DNA of 64,000 nt from Sulfurovum zhangzhouensis (GTDB lineage Bacteria > Campylobacterota > Campylobacteria > Campylobacterales > Sulfurovaceae). The translations under genes and the position numbers were made by a program. Location of the stretch: the NCBI RefSeq assembly GCF_030347965.1, contig NZ_JAQIBD010000001.1:868001-932000 (forward strand), written 5' to 3'. The notes under the pieces were generated by a model. It saw only the letters and a program-made list of their open reading frames with translations, was not told where the DNA came from and did no database searches. Positions 54,841 through 63,686 of the stretch are shown in pieces (position 1 is the stretch's first letter; every line of letters starts with the position of its first letter).

Positions 54841-55464
54841 TTAATACGCTAGTGGCGTTTTTTTGATGTTTTCATCAGCATTTGGAGATACAGCACCAAA
54901 TCCGTCATACTCTTGTTGCAAGCTAAGTCTATCGATCGGTGTAAGCATATCCTCAAAGAGTGAGAAACTTGCTCTTTGCTCTGAAGCTGTCTCATATCTT
55001 GGACCATGAACGATCGCAAGTTCAGGACATACTTCTGCACAGTAACCACAGAAGATACAACGACCGAAGTTGATCGTATACTCACTCACCTCTTTACGCT
55101 GATTTTCATCATATCTTGTATCCATTGTGATACAGTTAGAGATACAGATCTTCTCACAAAGTCCACAACCGATACATCTGTAATGTCCACTCTCAAGCAA
55201 CCTAAGCATCTCATGGATCGCTCTGTATCTTGGTGAGATAGGGAGCTTCTCAAATGGATATTTTACTGTATGCATCTGTCCCTTGAACAGTGCATTGATC
55301 ATTTCTCTTACTGTTACCCAAAGTCCAACAAAAAGTTCACCTTTAACTGTTCTTTTTGCAACCTGAGCGAACTTTGTCATCGGAGTCTTTGGTGACTCCT
55401 GCAGGTCAAGTACCTTGTACGCTTGAGTACCTACATTTCTATTTTTAAATTGTTCTAAACCCAT
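54841..55464 (-). CDS. nuoI: NADH-quinone oxidoreductase subunit I
   Basis: NuoI carries the N6a and N6b [4Fe-4S] clusters that lead electrons to N2. The 207-residue product has CIGCGLCEKICISNC and CIFCGYCAEVCPELAI, both with full sets of ligands. The first has Ile-Ser where Pro is usual after the fourth Cys, which is harmless. It follows nuoH by 10 bases. Confidence 0.96.
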   Translation of the reverse strand: MGLEQFKNRNVGTQAYKVLDLQESPKTPMTKFAQVAKRTVKGELFVGLWVTVREMINALFKGQMHTVKYPFEKLPISPRYRAIHEMLRLLESGHYRCIGCGLCEKICISNCITMDTRYDENQRKEVSEYTINFGRCIFCGYCAEVCPELAIVHGPRYETASEQRASFSLFEDMLTPIDRLSLQQEYDGFGAVSPNADENIKKTPLAY

Positions 55465-55474
55465 ATCTACTCCC

Positions 55475-56512
55475 TTATACGATCACAATACCGGTGATTA
55501 CAACGTTGATCACTGCAATCGGCATTAAGACTTTCCAACATAACCACATCAATTGATCCGGTCTGACGTGTGGCCACGCTGCTCTTACCCATAGCATCAA
55601 GAAGAAGAAGAATGCTACTTTCAAGAGGATCATGATCCAACCTGCAATGAATCCGAAGTCGTTATATCCACCAAGGAAAACAACTGCTGCAAGAATAGAG
55701 ATTGTGATCATGTTCGCATATTCACCGATGAAGAACATACCCCATCTCATCCCTGAATACTCAGTTGCATATCCGGAAATAACCTCTGCTTCATGCTCAA
55801 GAAGGTCAAACGGTGTTCTGTTTGTTTCAGCAAATCCAGCGATCAAGAAAAGGATAAATGCTACCGGTTGCTGCCAGATAAGCCATGATGTGATACCACC
55901 AGATTGTGCTTCATTGAAATCAACCAATGAAAGAGAACCTACTATCATGATCGGAGCCAAAATAGACAATCCTGTGATCACCTCGTAAGAGAGGAACTGG
56001 ATTGCTGTTCTTGCTGCACCGATGATACCCCATTTGTTCGCCTGAGCCATACCTGCAAGCAGTGGCCCGTAAAGACCTGCTGCCATCATACCAAGTACAA
56101 AAAGAATCCCGACATTCACATCAGATGCAATTGATGGAACAAATGTACCGCCAAGTACCGGAACAAACTCAGGAATCGTGAAGTCCGGGAATACTGGAAC
56201 AGCTGCCAATGCGATAAATGCAGTTGCTGCAGTAATAACCGGTGCGATTTTAAAGATAAATGCATTTGCATGCTGCGGCACGATATCCTCTTTTGTAAAA
56301 AGCTTGATACCATCTGCTGCAATCTGAAGCAATCCATATGGACCTACGTGCATTGGTCCAAGACGGCGTTGCATAAATGCAAGAACCTTTCTTTCCAAAT
56401 ATGTACCGAAGCCTGCTAATGCAGAGATAATTGCAAGGATAAGGATCGCTTTTATCGCGACACCTACAGCCGTTACCTCCGGTAGTTGTTCTATAAGTGT
56501 TGTTGTTTCCAT
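55475..56512 (-). CDS. nuoH: NADH-quinone oxidoreductase subunit H
   Basis: NuoH forms the quinone cavity entrance with NuoB and NuoD. The 345-residue membrane protein has ERKVLAFMQRRLGPMHVGPY, TNRTPFDLLEHEAEVISGY and ATEYSGMRWGMF, the conserved acidic and arginine-rich loops. It begins 3 bases after the nuoG2 stop. Confidence 0.97.
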   Translation of the reverse strand: METTTLIEQLPEVTAVGVAIKAILILAIISALAGFGTYLERKVLAFMQRRLGPMHVGPYGLLQIAADGIKLFTKEDIVPQHANAFIFKIAPVITAATAFIALAAVPVFPDFTIPEFVPVLGGTFVPSIASDVNVGILFVLGMMAAGLYGPLLAGMAQANKWGIIGAARTAIQFLSYEVITGLSILAPIMIVGSLSLVDFNEAQSGGITSWLIWQQPVAFILFLIAGFAETNRTPFDLLEHEAEVISGYATEYSGMRWGMFFIGEYANMITISILAAVVFLGGYNDFGFIAGWIMILLKVAFFFFLMLWVRAAWPHVRPDQLMWLCWKVLMPIAVINVVITGIVIV

Positions 56513-56515
56513 CTT

Positions 56516-58996
56516 TTACACCTTCTTAATTGTTACATTTTTGTATCTAGACCCGCCGAAGAGATCATATACACCTGCTGCAGCTCTAAAGTCTGAAACT
56601 TTGACAATATCACCTTCGATCTTCTCATCAGCGATCACATCCATTACAATGCTTCCATTGTCAAATACGATTTCTACTTTTTCACCTAGTTCTGCTGCTT
56701 TTGCAGTACTTGCGTAAACACCAAATGCTTCAAAGATCTCATGTGCCTTATCTGTGAAATCATTGAACTGTCTTGCCGGGTTACATCTATACGCAATCTC
56801 ACCCTCTAATGCTGCAGATGCATCAAACTTCTCAACAGTCGGAAGTGCTACTTCATCAGAAATGATTTCAAGAAGATAACCGCGGTTTTCACTACCATCG
56901 TTAAAGTATCCGTTTGGCAGATCATCAAACGCAACAGCCTGATATCCACTAGCTGTCGGAAGCATTGGTGTCCAATCTATCGTCAATGCCGGTGCCCCTA
57001 CAAGTACTTTCATAAGGTCATTCAACTCATATCCTTCATATGAAAGTGCTGCATTTGTAGGAACCACTCTTTTCGACATAGTCGTGAATGTACCTTCTTG
57101 CTGGTTCATTGCCGGCATATCAAGGTCACCGTTACCTAGTGCTGAAAGTCTAAAGTCACCGTTTTCATTGTACCCGATCGTATATCCTGCTGCCTCATCA
57201 TCAAGATCACAGATTAATGCAACACCGAGTGCATTTGATTTAGGCGGAGTCATTACTACATCGATGCTTGTTGTTGCTTCGATCAGTGCAATCAACTTAG
57301 CAATATTTTCTGCTTTTTCATGGAAGTAAAGGTCTTCACCTACCATCATTGAGAATGACTCTTTTTTGCTCATCATCTTCTCAAATACAGCAGGGAATTT
57401 CTCAGAGTCTCCGCCAAGAAGATCAACGAGTCCATTCTTCTCAACAGTAATTTCCTTTTCTACTGTCTCTTTTACCTTTTTAGTGACTTCTTCCTCTTCA
57501 CCAGTCTCTTCATTTTTGACCATCTCTTTTACAGTCTTATCAACTTTCTCTGTAATCGTTTGTGTCTCTGAAGTTTTAAATGAATCAATAAATGCTTTTA
57601 CATCTTCTGGAAGCTTACTAGCATCAGCAAATAGGTCAAGTACAAGATAAAGTGCTGCTTCTTCCAATCCTGGCTTATGGTTAAAACACTCAATCGTTTT
57701 ACCAAATGAAGGAATAAGTGTATCACCTACCGGGTGGAAATAAAGTCCAGCACCTTTATTCATCTTCTGTACATTATTGAACGCATACTTCATGCCCGGG
57801 CTGTCATTTCTAAGCGCAGAACCTACAGAGATCACAAAATCAGCACGCTTCATAATTTCATCAGTATCTGTTGACCAAAGTGATCTGCCGCTAGCTGCTT
57901 TGTAATAGTTCAGGAATTTCTGGAATGCTCTCACTTCAGGGTTATAAAGTTTAACACCCATTTTCTCTTTGAGTGTTTGAAGCATCATTGCTTCTTCATT
58001 TGTGATCACTGAGTTAAATCTGATAGTTTCAGCTTTCTTGAATGCTTCGATCGCCGCATTAAATGCCGCTTCATCTTTACTTACACCTCTGTTCTCAAAG
58101 TCGTACGCAAAACGAGCTGCACCGTCAAGTGATACATAGTTCCATTCATTTGTAACACGGAAGATCTTGTCCTCTCTGTCAGAAATAGAAGCCGGTCTCG
58201 TCTCATAGTAGATCGCAAAACCGTCACTTGAGTGTGCTGAAACTGCAGGGATACGTTTAAGGTCCCAAGCATTTGATTGGTAAACGAAATCTCTACTTAC
58301 CAACGCTCCTACAGGACATACCGCGATACACTCACCACAATCAGAACAGTCTGTATGATCAGTTCCGTTACTTGGTGCGATCAAAGACTTTTGAAGTTTG
58401 TTCCACATCGCATAAGCGTCTTTTGGCATTGTGTCTTTGTATGATTTATCAAGATCTTCACCACCCCTTTTTGTTGTAGTGATCGCTGAATCACCAATCA
58501 TATCTTTACAGACAGTCGTACAACGCTCACATACAATACAGAGGCCCGGATCGTAGTGAAGTACTGTACTCCAGTTTTGAGTCTCTCTTTTGGTGTCAGG
58601 GATCGCGTAGCTTTGAGAATCAACATTCAGTTCAAGTGTATAGTTCTGAAGTTCACACTCACCACTCTTGTCACATACACCACACTGAAGCGGGTGGTTG
58701 ACATCATAGACTTCCATGATCGCTCTACGTTCTTCAAGGATATTTGGAGTATTTACTGTGATCTCCATCCCCTCTTTTACTTTCGCATTACAAGCATACA
58801 CTTGTTTGCCGTCCGCTTCGACCAAACAGATACGGCATGCCAAAGTAGGCGAACATCTTGTCAAATAACAAATAGCCGGTATGAAGACTTCGTTGGCACG
58901 AGCAGCGTTAAGGATATACTCACCCTCAACAGCCTGATACTCAACACCGTCAATCTTGATACTAACCATGTTTTCTACTGTTTTTACTTCACTCAT
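56516..58996 (-). CDS. nuoG: NuoG-like complex I subunit, second copy (NuoG2), N7-less with extra [4Fe-4S]
   Basis: An 826-residue NuoG relative. Ligands seen: [2Fe-2S] C43, C54, C57, C69; N5 H101, C105, C108, C114; a full ferredoxin-like CIVCERCTTVC (C153, C156, C159, C163) and a second full set CSDCGECIAVCPVG (C217, C220, C223, C227). The place of the N7 ligands (around 250-300) has none. A charged insert (478-520) is rich in Thr, Glu, Lys and Val. The C-terminal molybdopterin-like part ends in a DLDMPAMNQQEGT-type segment shared with NuoG1. It follows NuoG1 with a 1-base gap. Confidence 0.9.
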   Translation of the reverse strand: MSEVKTVENMVSIKIDGVEYQAVEGEYILNAARANEVFIPAICYLTRCSPTLACRICLVEADGKQVYACNAKVKEGMEITVNTPNILEERRAIMEVYDVNHPLQCGVCDKSGECELQNYTLELNVDSQSYAIPDTKRETQNWSTVLHYDPGLCIVCERCTTVCKDMIGDSAITTTKRGGEDLDKSYKDTMPKDAYAMWNKLQKSLIAPSNGTDHTDCSDCGECIAVCPVGALVSRDFVYQSNAWDLKRIPAVSAHSSDGFAIYYETRPASISDREDKIFRVTNEWNYVSLDGAARFAYDFENRGVSKDEAAFNAAIEAFKKAETIRFNSVITNEEAMMLQTLKEKMGVKLYNPEVRAFQKFLNYYKAASGRSLWSTDTDEIMKRADFVISVGSALRNDSPGMKYAFNNVQKMNKGAGLYFHPVGDTLIPSFGKTIECFNHKPGLEEAALYLVLDLFADASKLPEDVKAFIDSFKTSETQTITEKVDKTVKEMVKNEETGEEEEVTKKVKETVEKEITVEKNGLVDLLGGDSEKFPAVFEKMMSKKESFSMMVGEDLYFHEKAENIAKLIALIEATTSIDVVMTPPKSNALGVALICDLDDEAAGYTIGYNENGDFRLSALGNGDLDMPAMNQQEGTFTTMSKRVVPTNAALSYEGYELNDLMKVLVGAPALTIDWTPMLPTASGYQAVAFDDLPNGYFNDGSENRGYLLEIISDEVALPTVEKFDASAALEGEIAYRCNPARQFNDFTDKAHEIFEAFGVYASTAKAAELGEKVEIVFDNGSIVMDVIADEKIEGDIVKVSDFRAAAGVYDLFGGSRYKNVTIKKV

Positions 58997-58997
58997 A

Positions 58998-61271
58998 TTA
59001 GCTTCCTACTTCTTCATTTTTAGTGGCTGAAAAATCGACGCTTTTAAATCTATAAGAGGATATCAAAGCAGCACTTAATCCCATATCAAAGCTTGGGTTA
59101 AGTGCGATATTTCCGCTCATAGATGTATCGATCTTAAACACACGATTGAACGTTACACCATCAATCTCAAATGATACATTCTGACCATCATTCAATCCTG
59201 TTTCATTCGCAAATGCAATCGAACCTACAAGTTGTGCTTCACTAGCGATCGCCTCGCATTTTGCTGTAAATGGAGAGAACTGTTCAGCTGGGTTGCATTG
59301 ATATACCACACTACCCATACTTGTCGTACTCTCTACAGTTTCGATCGTTTGATCTACCGGTACTTTTACCTCACTAAGTAAGTAGCCTCTATGCTCCTCA
59401 CCCGTGATATCAAAGTAATCAGGAAGATCATCAAATGCTTCTTGCCTAAATCCTTGTGCTTCAGGAAGAGATGCAGTATACTCAATCGTATACTCAGCTT
59501 CCAGCCCCAACGCATTTGCAATATCGTTCAACACGTACCCGTCATATGACTTGGCAACATTCATTGGTACCACACGCTTATCATTACTGGTCAGTGTTCC
59601 TTCCTGCTGGTTCATTGCCGGCATATCAAGGTCACCTTCTCCCAATGCTGAAAGTGTGAAATCACCTTGTACGTTATATCCTACGCTCATACCCTCACAT
59701 TCATCATCAAGGTCACAGATAAGTGATACACCCATCGCATTTCCTGCAGGCGGTACACATACGACATTGAAACCTGCATATCTCTCAAGCAATGCAATCA
59801 GTTTTGCGATATTTTCTGCCCTTGGATGTGCATAAAGATCACTTCCTACTACCAGTGAGAAACCTTGCTTCTTCACCAAAGATTTTTGAAGTTGAGCGAT
59901 CTGATCACTACTCACACTGCTTTGCGCTGCAAGTGCTTCTGGATTCAACTCTTCGAGTACAGAAGTAAGCTTCTGTGGCATATCTGCAGTTTGTCCTAGC
60001 AATGTCAGAACAAGCTGTGCAGCTACTGCTTCTTCGCTACCAGGTATGTACTGCATAAACTGGGTTACGATATTTTTCATCTCCTCATCACGCATCGGAT
60101 GAAGGTAAGCAACTCTTGATCTGTGCCATTTACTCGCCATATTGATGTGGTATTTCACATTTGGCGCATCATCATTGATACGTGTACCAAATACGATCAC
60201 ACCTCTAGACTCAGATATACGATCAAGCGTTCCGCCAAAGAGGTTTTTCCCTGTGATAGAACCATATGCACGCATAAACTTTTGATACGCTCTTGCCTCA
60301 TGACAAATCAGTTTCGTTCCCTGCTTCTCTTTGATCTTTTGAAGGATCAATGCTTCTTCATTACTGATTTGAGGAGCAAAGAGAATACTATGAGCATTTG
60401 CTACCGCATCAACAGCATTTTCAAATGCCTCTTTATCTTTGCTTACACCTTCATTGGCATAGTCAAATCCATAGCGTCCTGCACCACAGAGTGTAGAGAA
60501 TTCAGCATTATTACTTACACGGTAGATTTTGTCTTTTTTCACTTCATAGTCCATCTGACATCCGCCGCCACAGTGTGAACACGATGATGGGATCTTTGTA
60601 AGCTCCCATGCATTTGTACGATACTTAAAGTCTGTATCTACAAGTGCACCTACCGGACATACCGCAGCAGCTTCACCGAGACTTGCATAGTTCTTCTCTT
60701 TTTTGACATTAACAATAGTTGATGAGTAACCACCGAACTTCAGCTGTAATGCCTCATCACCTGTAATCTCAGTAGAAACTCTTACACACTTCTCACACAT
60801 GATACAAAGTGCAGGATCATAAGATACATGTCCCCAGTTTTCTACCGGTCTATGCTGATCACGTGCAGTGAAGTTTTGGTTGCCTACATCAAATTCCAGT
60901 GTCTTGTTTTGCAGGTCACACTCACCGCTTTGGTCACATACACCACACTCTAGTGGGTGGTTAACGTTGTAAAGCTTCATAATGTTCTGGCGTTCCTGGT
61001 AAAGCTCAGAGGTTTGTGTTGTTACCACTGCACCGTCAGTTGCTTTTTCCTGACAAGAGAGGATCGCTCCATCTACACCTTCGACACTCACAAGACACAT
61101 ACGGCATGAAGCGATAGGTAGTGTCTTTGTAAGATAACACATTGTAGGAATATAGATACCGTTCTCTCTCGCGATCTCAAGTATCGTTTTACCAAATGTG
61201 CTCTTACACTTTTTTCCATTGATGGTGATTGAGATCTCTTTTCCAAGACCTAATGAATTATGTTTATTCAT
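58998..61271 (-). CDS. nuoG: NuoG-like complex I subunit, first copy (NuoG1), with N7 ligands
   Basis: A 757-residue NuoG relative starting at MNKHNSLGLG (61271), directly after the flavoprotein stop; an ORF extension further upstream would overlap that gene. Ligands: [2Fe-2S] C45, C56, C59, C73; N5 H105, C109, C112, C118; N4 C156, C159, C162, C205; and N7 C231, C234, C238, C262 (CSHCGGGC plus LCGAGRYG). The C-terminal part is a molybdopterin-oxidoreductase-like fold without cofactor residues that I can assign. It is the more canonical of the two copies. Confidence 0.93.
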   Translation of the reverse strand: MNKHNSLGLGKEISITINGKKCKSTFGKTILEIARENGIYIPTMCYLTKTLPIASCRMCLVSVEGVDGAILSCQEKATDGAVVTTQTSELYQERQNIMKLYNVNHPLECGVCDQSGECDLQNKTLEFDVGNQNFTARDQHRPVENWGHVSYDPALCIMCEKCVRVSTEITGDEALQLKFGGYSSTIVNVKKEKNYASLGEAAAVCPVGALVDTDFKYRTNAWELTKIPSSCSHCGGGCQMDYEVKKDKIYRVSNNAEFSTLCGAGRYGFDYANEGVSKDKEAFENAVDAVANAHSILFAPQISNEEALILQKIKEKQGTKLICHEARAYQKFMRAYGSITGKNLFGGTLDRISESRGVIVFGTRINDDAPNVKYHINMASKWHRSRVAYLHPMRDEEMKNIVTQFMQYIPGSEEAVAAQLVLTLLGQTADMPQKLTSVLEELNPEALAAQSSVSSDQIAQLQKSLVKKQGFSLVVGSDLYAHPRAENIAKLIALLERYAGFNVVCVPPAGNAMGVSLICDLDDECEGMSVGYNVQGDFTLSALGEGDLDMPAMNQQEGTLTSNDKRVVPMNVAKSYDGYVLNDIANALGLEAEYTIEYTASLPEAQGFRQEAFDDLPDYFDITGEEHRGYLLSEVKVPVDQTIETVESTTSMGSVVYQCNPAEQFSPFTAKCEAIASEAQLVGSIAFANETGLNDGQNVSFEIDGVTFNRVFKIDTSMSGNIALNPSFDMGLSAALISSYRFKSVDFSATKNEEVGS

Positions 61272-61272
61272 A

Positions 61273-63282
61273 TTACACCGCCACCATTGAAATATAATAA
61301 CAACGCATACAACGTTCAGCTTCGGCGATCGCCTCTTCACCTGTAAACCCGAGGTTTACCTCTTTATTGTTGTCAATACGCTCATCTACACTCAGCTTCT
61401 CACTGACTGCTCTTGGTAGTCCTGGCATCCATCCAGTGATCTTTTCCTTTTTGTCATAGACCTTCAGCTTATTAAGATGATCTTCCATGATCTCATCATC
61501 TGTCAACGTACACTTGCCATCATAAATATAACGGCTGATCACTGATGCTGCACGTCTAGCTTGACCAACTGCATTGACGATCGTCATAGGACCGTATTCA
61601 CAGTCACCTGCGGCAAAAAGACCAGGACGAGATGTCATATAGTCTTTACCGTTCGTTAGAAGCGTATTCCATGACGTCAACTCTACACCCCACTCTTCAG
61701 GAAGTAGTTGAAGATCAGCTGCTTGTGAAACTGCCGGGATCAGATAATCACACTCGATATCAAAGTCACCATCTTCCATCTTCACAAGTTGAGCACGTCC
61801 GCCGTTTGGATCAGGGACCAGTTCAAATCTGTTACACTTGAGCTTTGTGATCTTTTCACCATCATCAAAGATTTCTTCGATTGCTGAGTAGAAAATGAAC
61901 TCTACACCCTCTTCTACTGCTTCATGGTACTCTTCGTAGGTTGTATTACGGATGATAGTCGCTTCATCACGACGGTAAAGCATGATCACCTTCTTCGCGC
62001 CTTCACGAACAGAACATCTTACAACGTCCATAGAGGTAAATCCACCACCGACACAGACAACCGTCTTGTCTTTCAGTTCATTGCTCGCAGGACTTCCGAT
62101 ACCGTACTTGCTCCAAAGATTCACTTTGTCAAGCATTGCAATCGCACCCCAGTATCCACCCATTTTAGGGTTTTCGTTCTCTGCATAAACCTTTTTAGAA
62201 AGTCTTGTACCAAATGCAAGCAGTGTTGCATCATACTCTGCATCAATCTCTTTCAGTCTTTCAGCATCGACTCTGTGGTTATTGGTAATGCTTACTGTCG
62301 GCATCTCCAGTACGAAATCGATATCCTTGTTATACTTATCGATCGGCATACGGTACTCCGGTACCCCCACAGCTACCTCTCCACCATTTACAGGAAGTTC
62401 TTCAAAAATATCAACCTGAATACCCTCAAGTGCCAGATAGTATGCTGCTGTAAGCCCTGCAGGACCTGCACCGATGATCGCTACTTTTTTACCGTCATTT
62501 CTAGGTGCCTTTGGTTCTTTTGGATGCAACCAAGGTACTTCATGATCTGTCTCATAGTCTGCACCAATACGCTTAAGCTCCATGATAGAAATCGGTTCAT
62601 CAAGATTTGCTCTTCTACATGCGTCTTCACACGGATGAGGACAAACACGTCCACAAGTATGTGCTAAAGGCATCGTCTGTCTTGTTGCCTGAAGAGACTC
62701 AGTGAAGATCATATCACGTACACCCTCGATATATGCCGGGATATCAACATGTGCCGGACACATATCCGTACATGGTGCCGTTACTTTAGCGATATATGAT
62801 GTATCTCCACCATAATGTTTTGATGGAACTTGGGCATTGATACATCTATCAAACTGATCTTTATAATGTTCCATCAGATCAAGTATAGGCTTAGGTACGG
62901 TCTTACCGATCTCACACTTTGAAGTAACCATCATTGTTTGTGAAACTTCCTTAAGATGGGCTACGTCATCGTGCGTACCTTCGCCACGCGCGATTTTATC
63001 GAGTAGGTCATACAGGATCCTACCACCCCAACGACCCGGAGCACAACGCCCACATGCCTCTGAGTACTCTTGGTACTGTGCTGCATACTGGCTTGCCAGC
63101 TCAACTGCATCGATATCTTCAGTGAAAATGGCTACACCATCCCATCCGATAAATGCTTTTGAGCTTCTGTCTCCATGGTAAGTTTCAGGTAATTTGAAAC
63201 CTGTTTCACTCCACTCGTCAAGGGGTTTACCACGGTTATCGATAAACTCGTCCCTCCAAGTTGAGAATACAACGTTTGACAT
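61273..63282 (-). CDS. GltD-like FAD/NAD(P)H oxidoreductase with NuoF N3-like domain, in place of NuoF
   Basis: A 669-residue flavoprotein. Residues about 45-150 look like the C-terminal N3-cluster part of NuoF (EYSEACGRCAPGRWGGRILY, then TSKCEIG): C77, C80 and C123 are present but the third Cys is G83. Residues about 165-245 form the GltD/DPYD-type double [4Fe-4S] domain (C171, C175, C210, C214, C218, C222). Then come the FAD loop IIGAGPAGLTAAYYLA (271-276) and the NAD(P)H loop CVGGGFTSMD, and a C-terminal RCMRCY. No FMN/SLBB part of NuoF is visible. It lies between NuoE-like and NuoG genes; likely electron input for complex I. Donor unknown. Confidence 0.88.
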   Translation of the reverse strand: MSNVVFSTWRDEFIDNRGKPLDEWSETGFKLPETYHGDRSSKAFIGWDGVAIFTEDIDAVELASQYAAQYQEYSEACGRCAPGRWGGRILYDLLDKIARGEGTHDDVAHLKEVSQTMMVTSKCEIGKTVPKPILDLMEHYKDQFDRCINAQVPSKHYGGDTSYIAKVTAPCTDMCPAHVDIPAYIEGVRDMIFTESLQATRQTMPLAHTCGRVCPHPCEDACRRANLDEPISIMELKRIGADYETDHEVPWLHPKEPKAPRNDGKKVAIIGAGPAGLTAAYYLALEGIQVDIFEELPVNGGEVAVGVPEYRMPIDKYNKDIDFVLEMPTVSITNNHRVDAERLKEIDAEYDATLLAFGTRLSKKVYAENENPKMGGYWGAIAMLDKVNLWSKYGIGSPASNELKDKTVVCVGGGFTSMDVVRCSVREGAKKVIMLYRRDEATIIRNTTYEEYHEAVEEGVEFIFYSAIEEIFDDGEKITKLKCNRFELVPDPNGGRAQLVKMEDGDFDIECDYLIPAVSQAADLQLLPEEWGVELTSWNTLLTNGKDYMTSRPGLFAAGDCEYGPMTIVNAVGQARRAASVISRYIYDGKCTLTDDEIMEDHLNKLKVYDKKEKITGWMPGLPRAVSEKLSVDERIDNNKEVNLGFTGEEAIAEAERCMRCYYISMVAV

Positions 63283-63284
63283 AA

Positions 63285-63674
63285 CTACTCAGCCTTCTCT
63301 TCTTTTGCAGCCTCAGCTTGTGCTGCTGCTTTTGCTGCTTTTTCAGCTTCTCTTTGTGCTTGAGCTTCAGCTTCAGCTTTTGCCGCAGCTTCCGCTTCAG
63401 CCTTCGCAGCTTCTGCTGCCTCTGCACGTGCTTTTCTTGTCTCTTCACTTACTTTTTTAACGACAATAGTCCAGTCTACTTCGTTGAACTTCAATGAGTT
63501 CATCAAGTCATGTCCCTGCTCTCTTACTACATCAGCAGACTTCTGGATCGAACTGAAATCACCTACTTCAAAAAGAAAGATACCTACTTCATCAACATTC
63601 AGTCCAGTATCCATAAGTTCAACCATTTTGTCATAAAAGTCATCTTTTAAGTGTCTTAAATCATATCTTCTCAT
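63285..63674 (-). CDS. NuoE-like accessory subunit (HP1264/Cj1575 type) with Ala/Glu-rich tail
   Basis: A 129-residue protein. Residues 1-80 (RYDLRHLKDDFYDKMVELM, then NSLKFNEVDWTIVVKKV) match the small NuoE substitute seen in H. pylori (HP1264) and C. jejuni (Cj1575c), which lacks the thioredoxin-like [2Fe-2S] of true NuoE. Residues about 83-129 are Ala, Glu, Lys, Gln-rich and helical, an extension I do not know in those homologues. It ends 2 bases before the next start and follows nuoD by 12 bases. Confidence 0.85.
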   Translation of the reverse strand: MRRYDLRHLKDDFYDKMVELMDTGLNVDEVGIFLFEVGDFSSIQKSADVVREQGHDLMNSLKFNEVDWTIVVKKVSEETRKARAEAAEAAKAEAEAAAKAEAEAQAQREAEKAAKAAAQAEAAKEEKAE

Positions 63675-63686
63675 TTACCGGCTCCC

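Noticed and set aside
56516-61271. One long nuoG split by a frameshift
   Set aside because: Both copies have their own N-terminal [2Fe-2S] domains and full length, so they are two genes.
61924-62667. A 247-codon open frame on the plus strand opposite the GltD-like flavoprotein gene
   Set aside because: It is antisense to a clear gene, rich in Cys, His and Phe with no domain pattern and no ribosome-binding site.
63194-63460. A leucine-rich plus-strand frame opposite the NuoE-like gene
   Set aside because: It is the mirror of the Ala/Glu/Lys-rich tail codons of the NuoE-like protein, not a gene.
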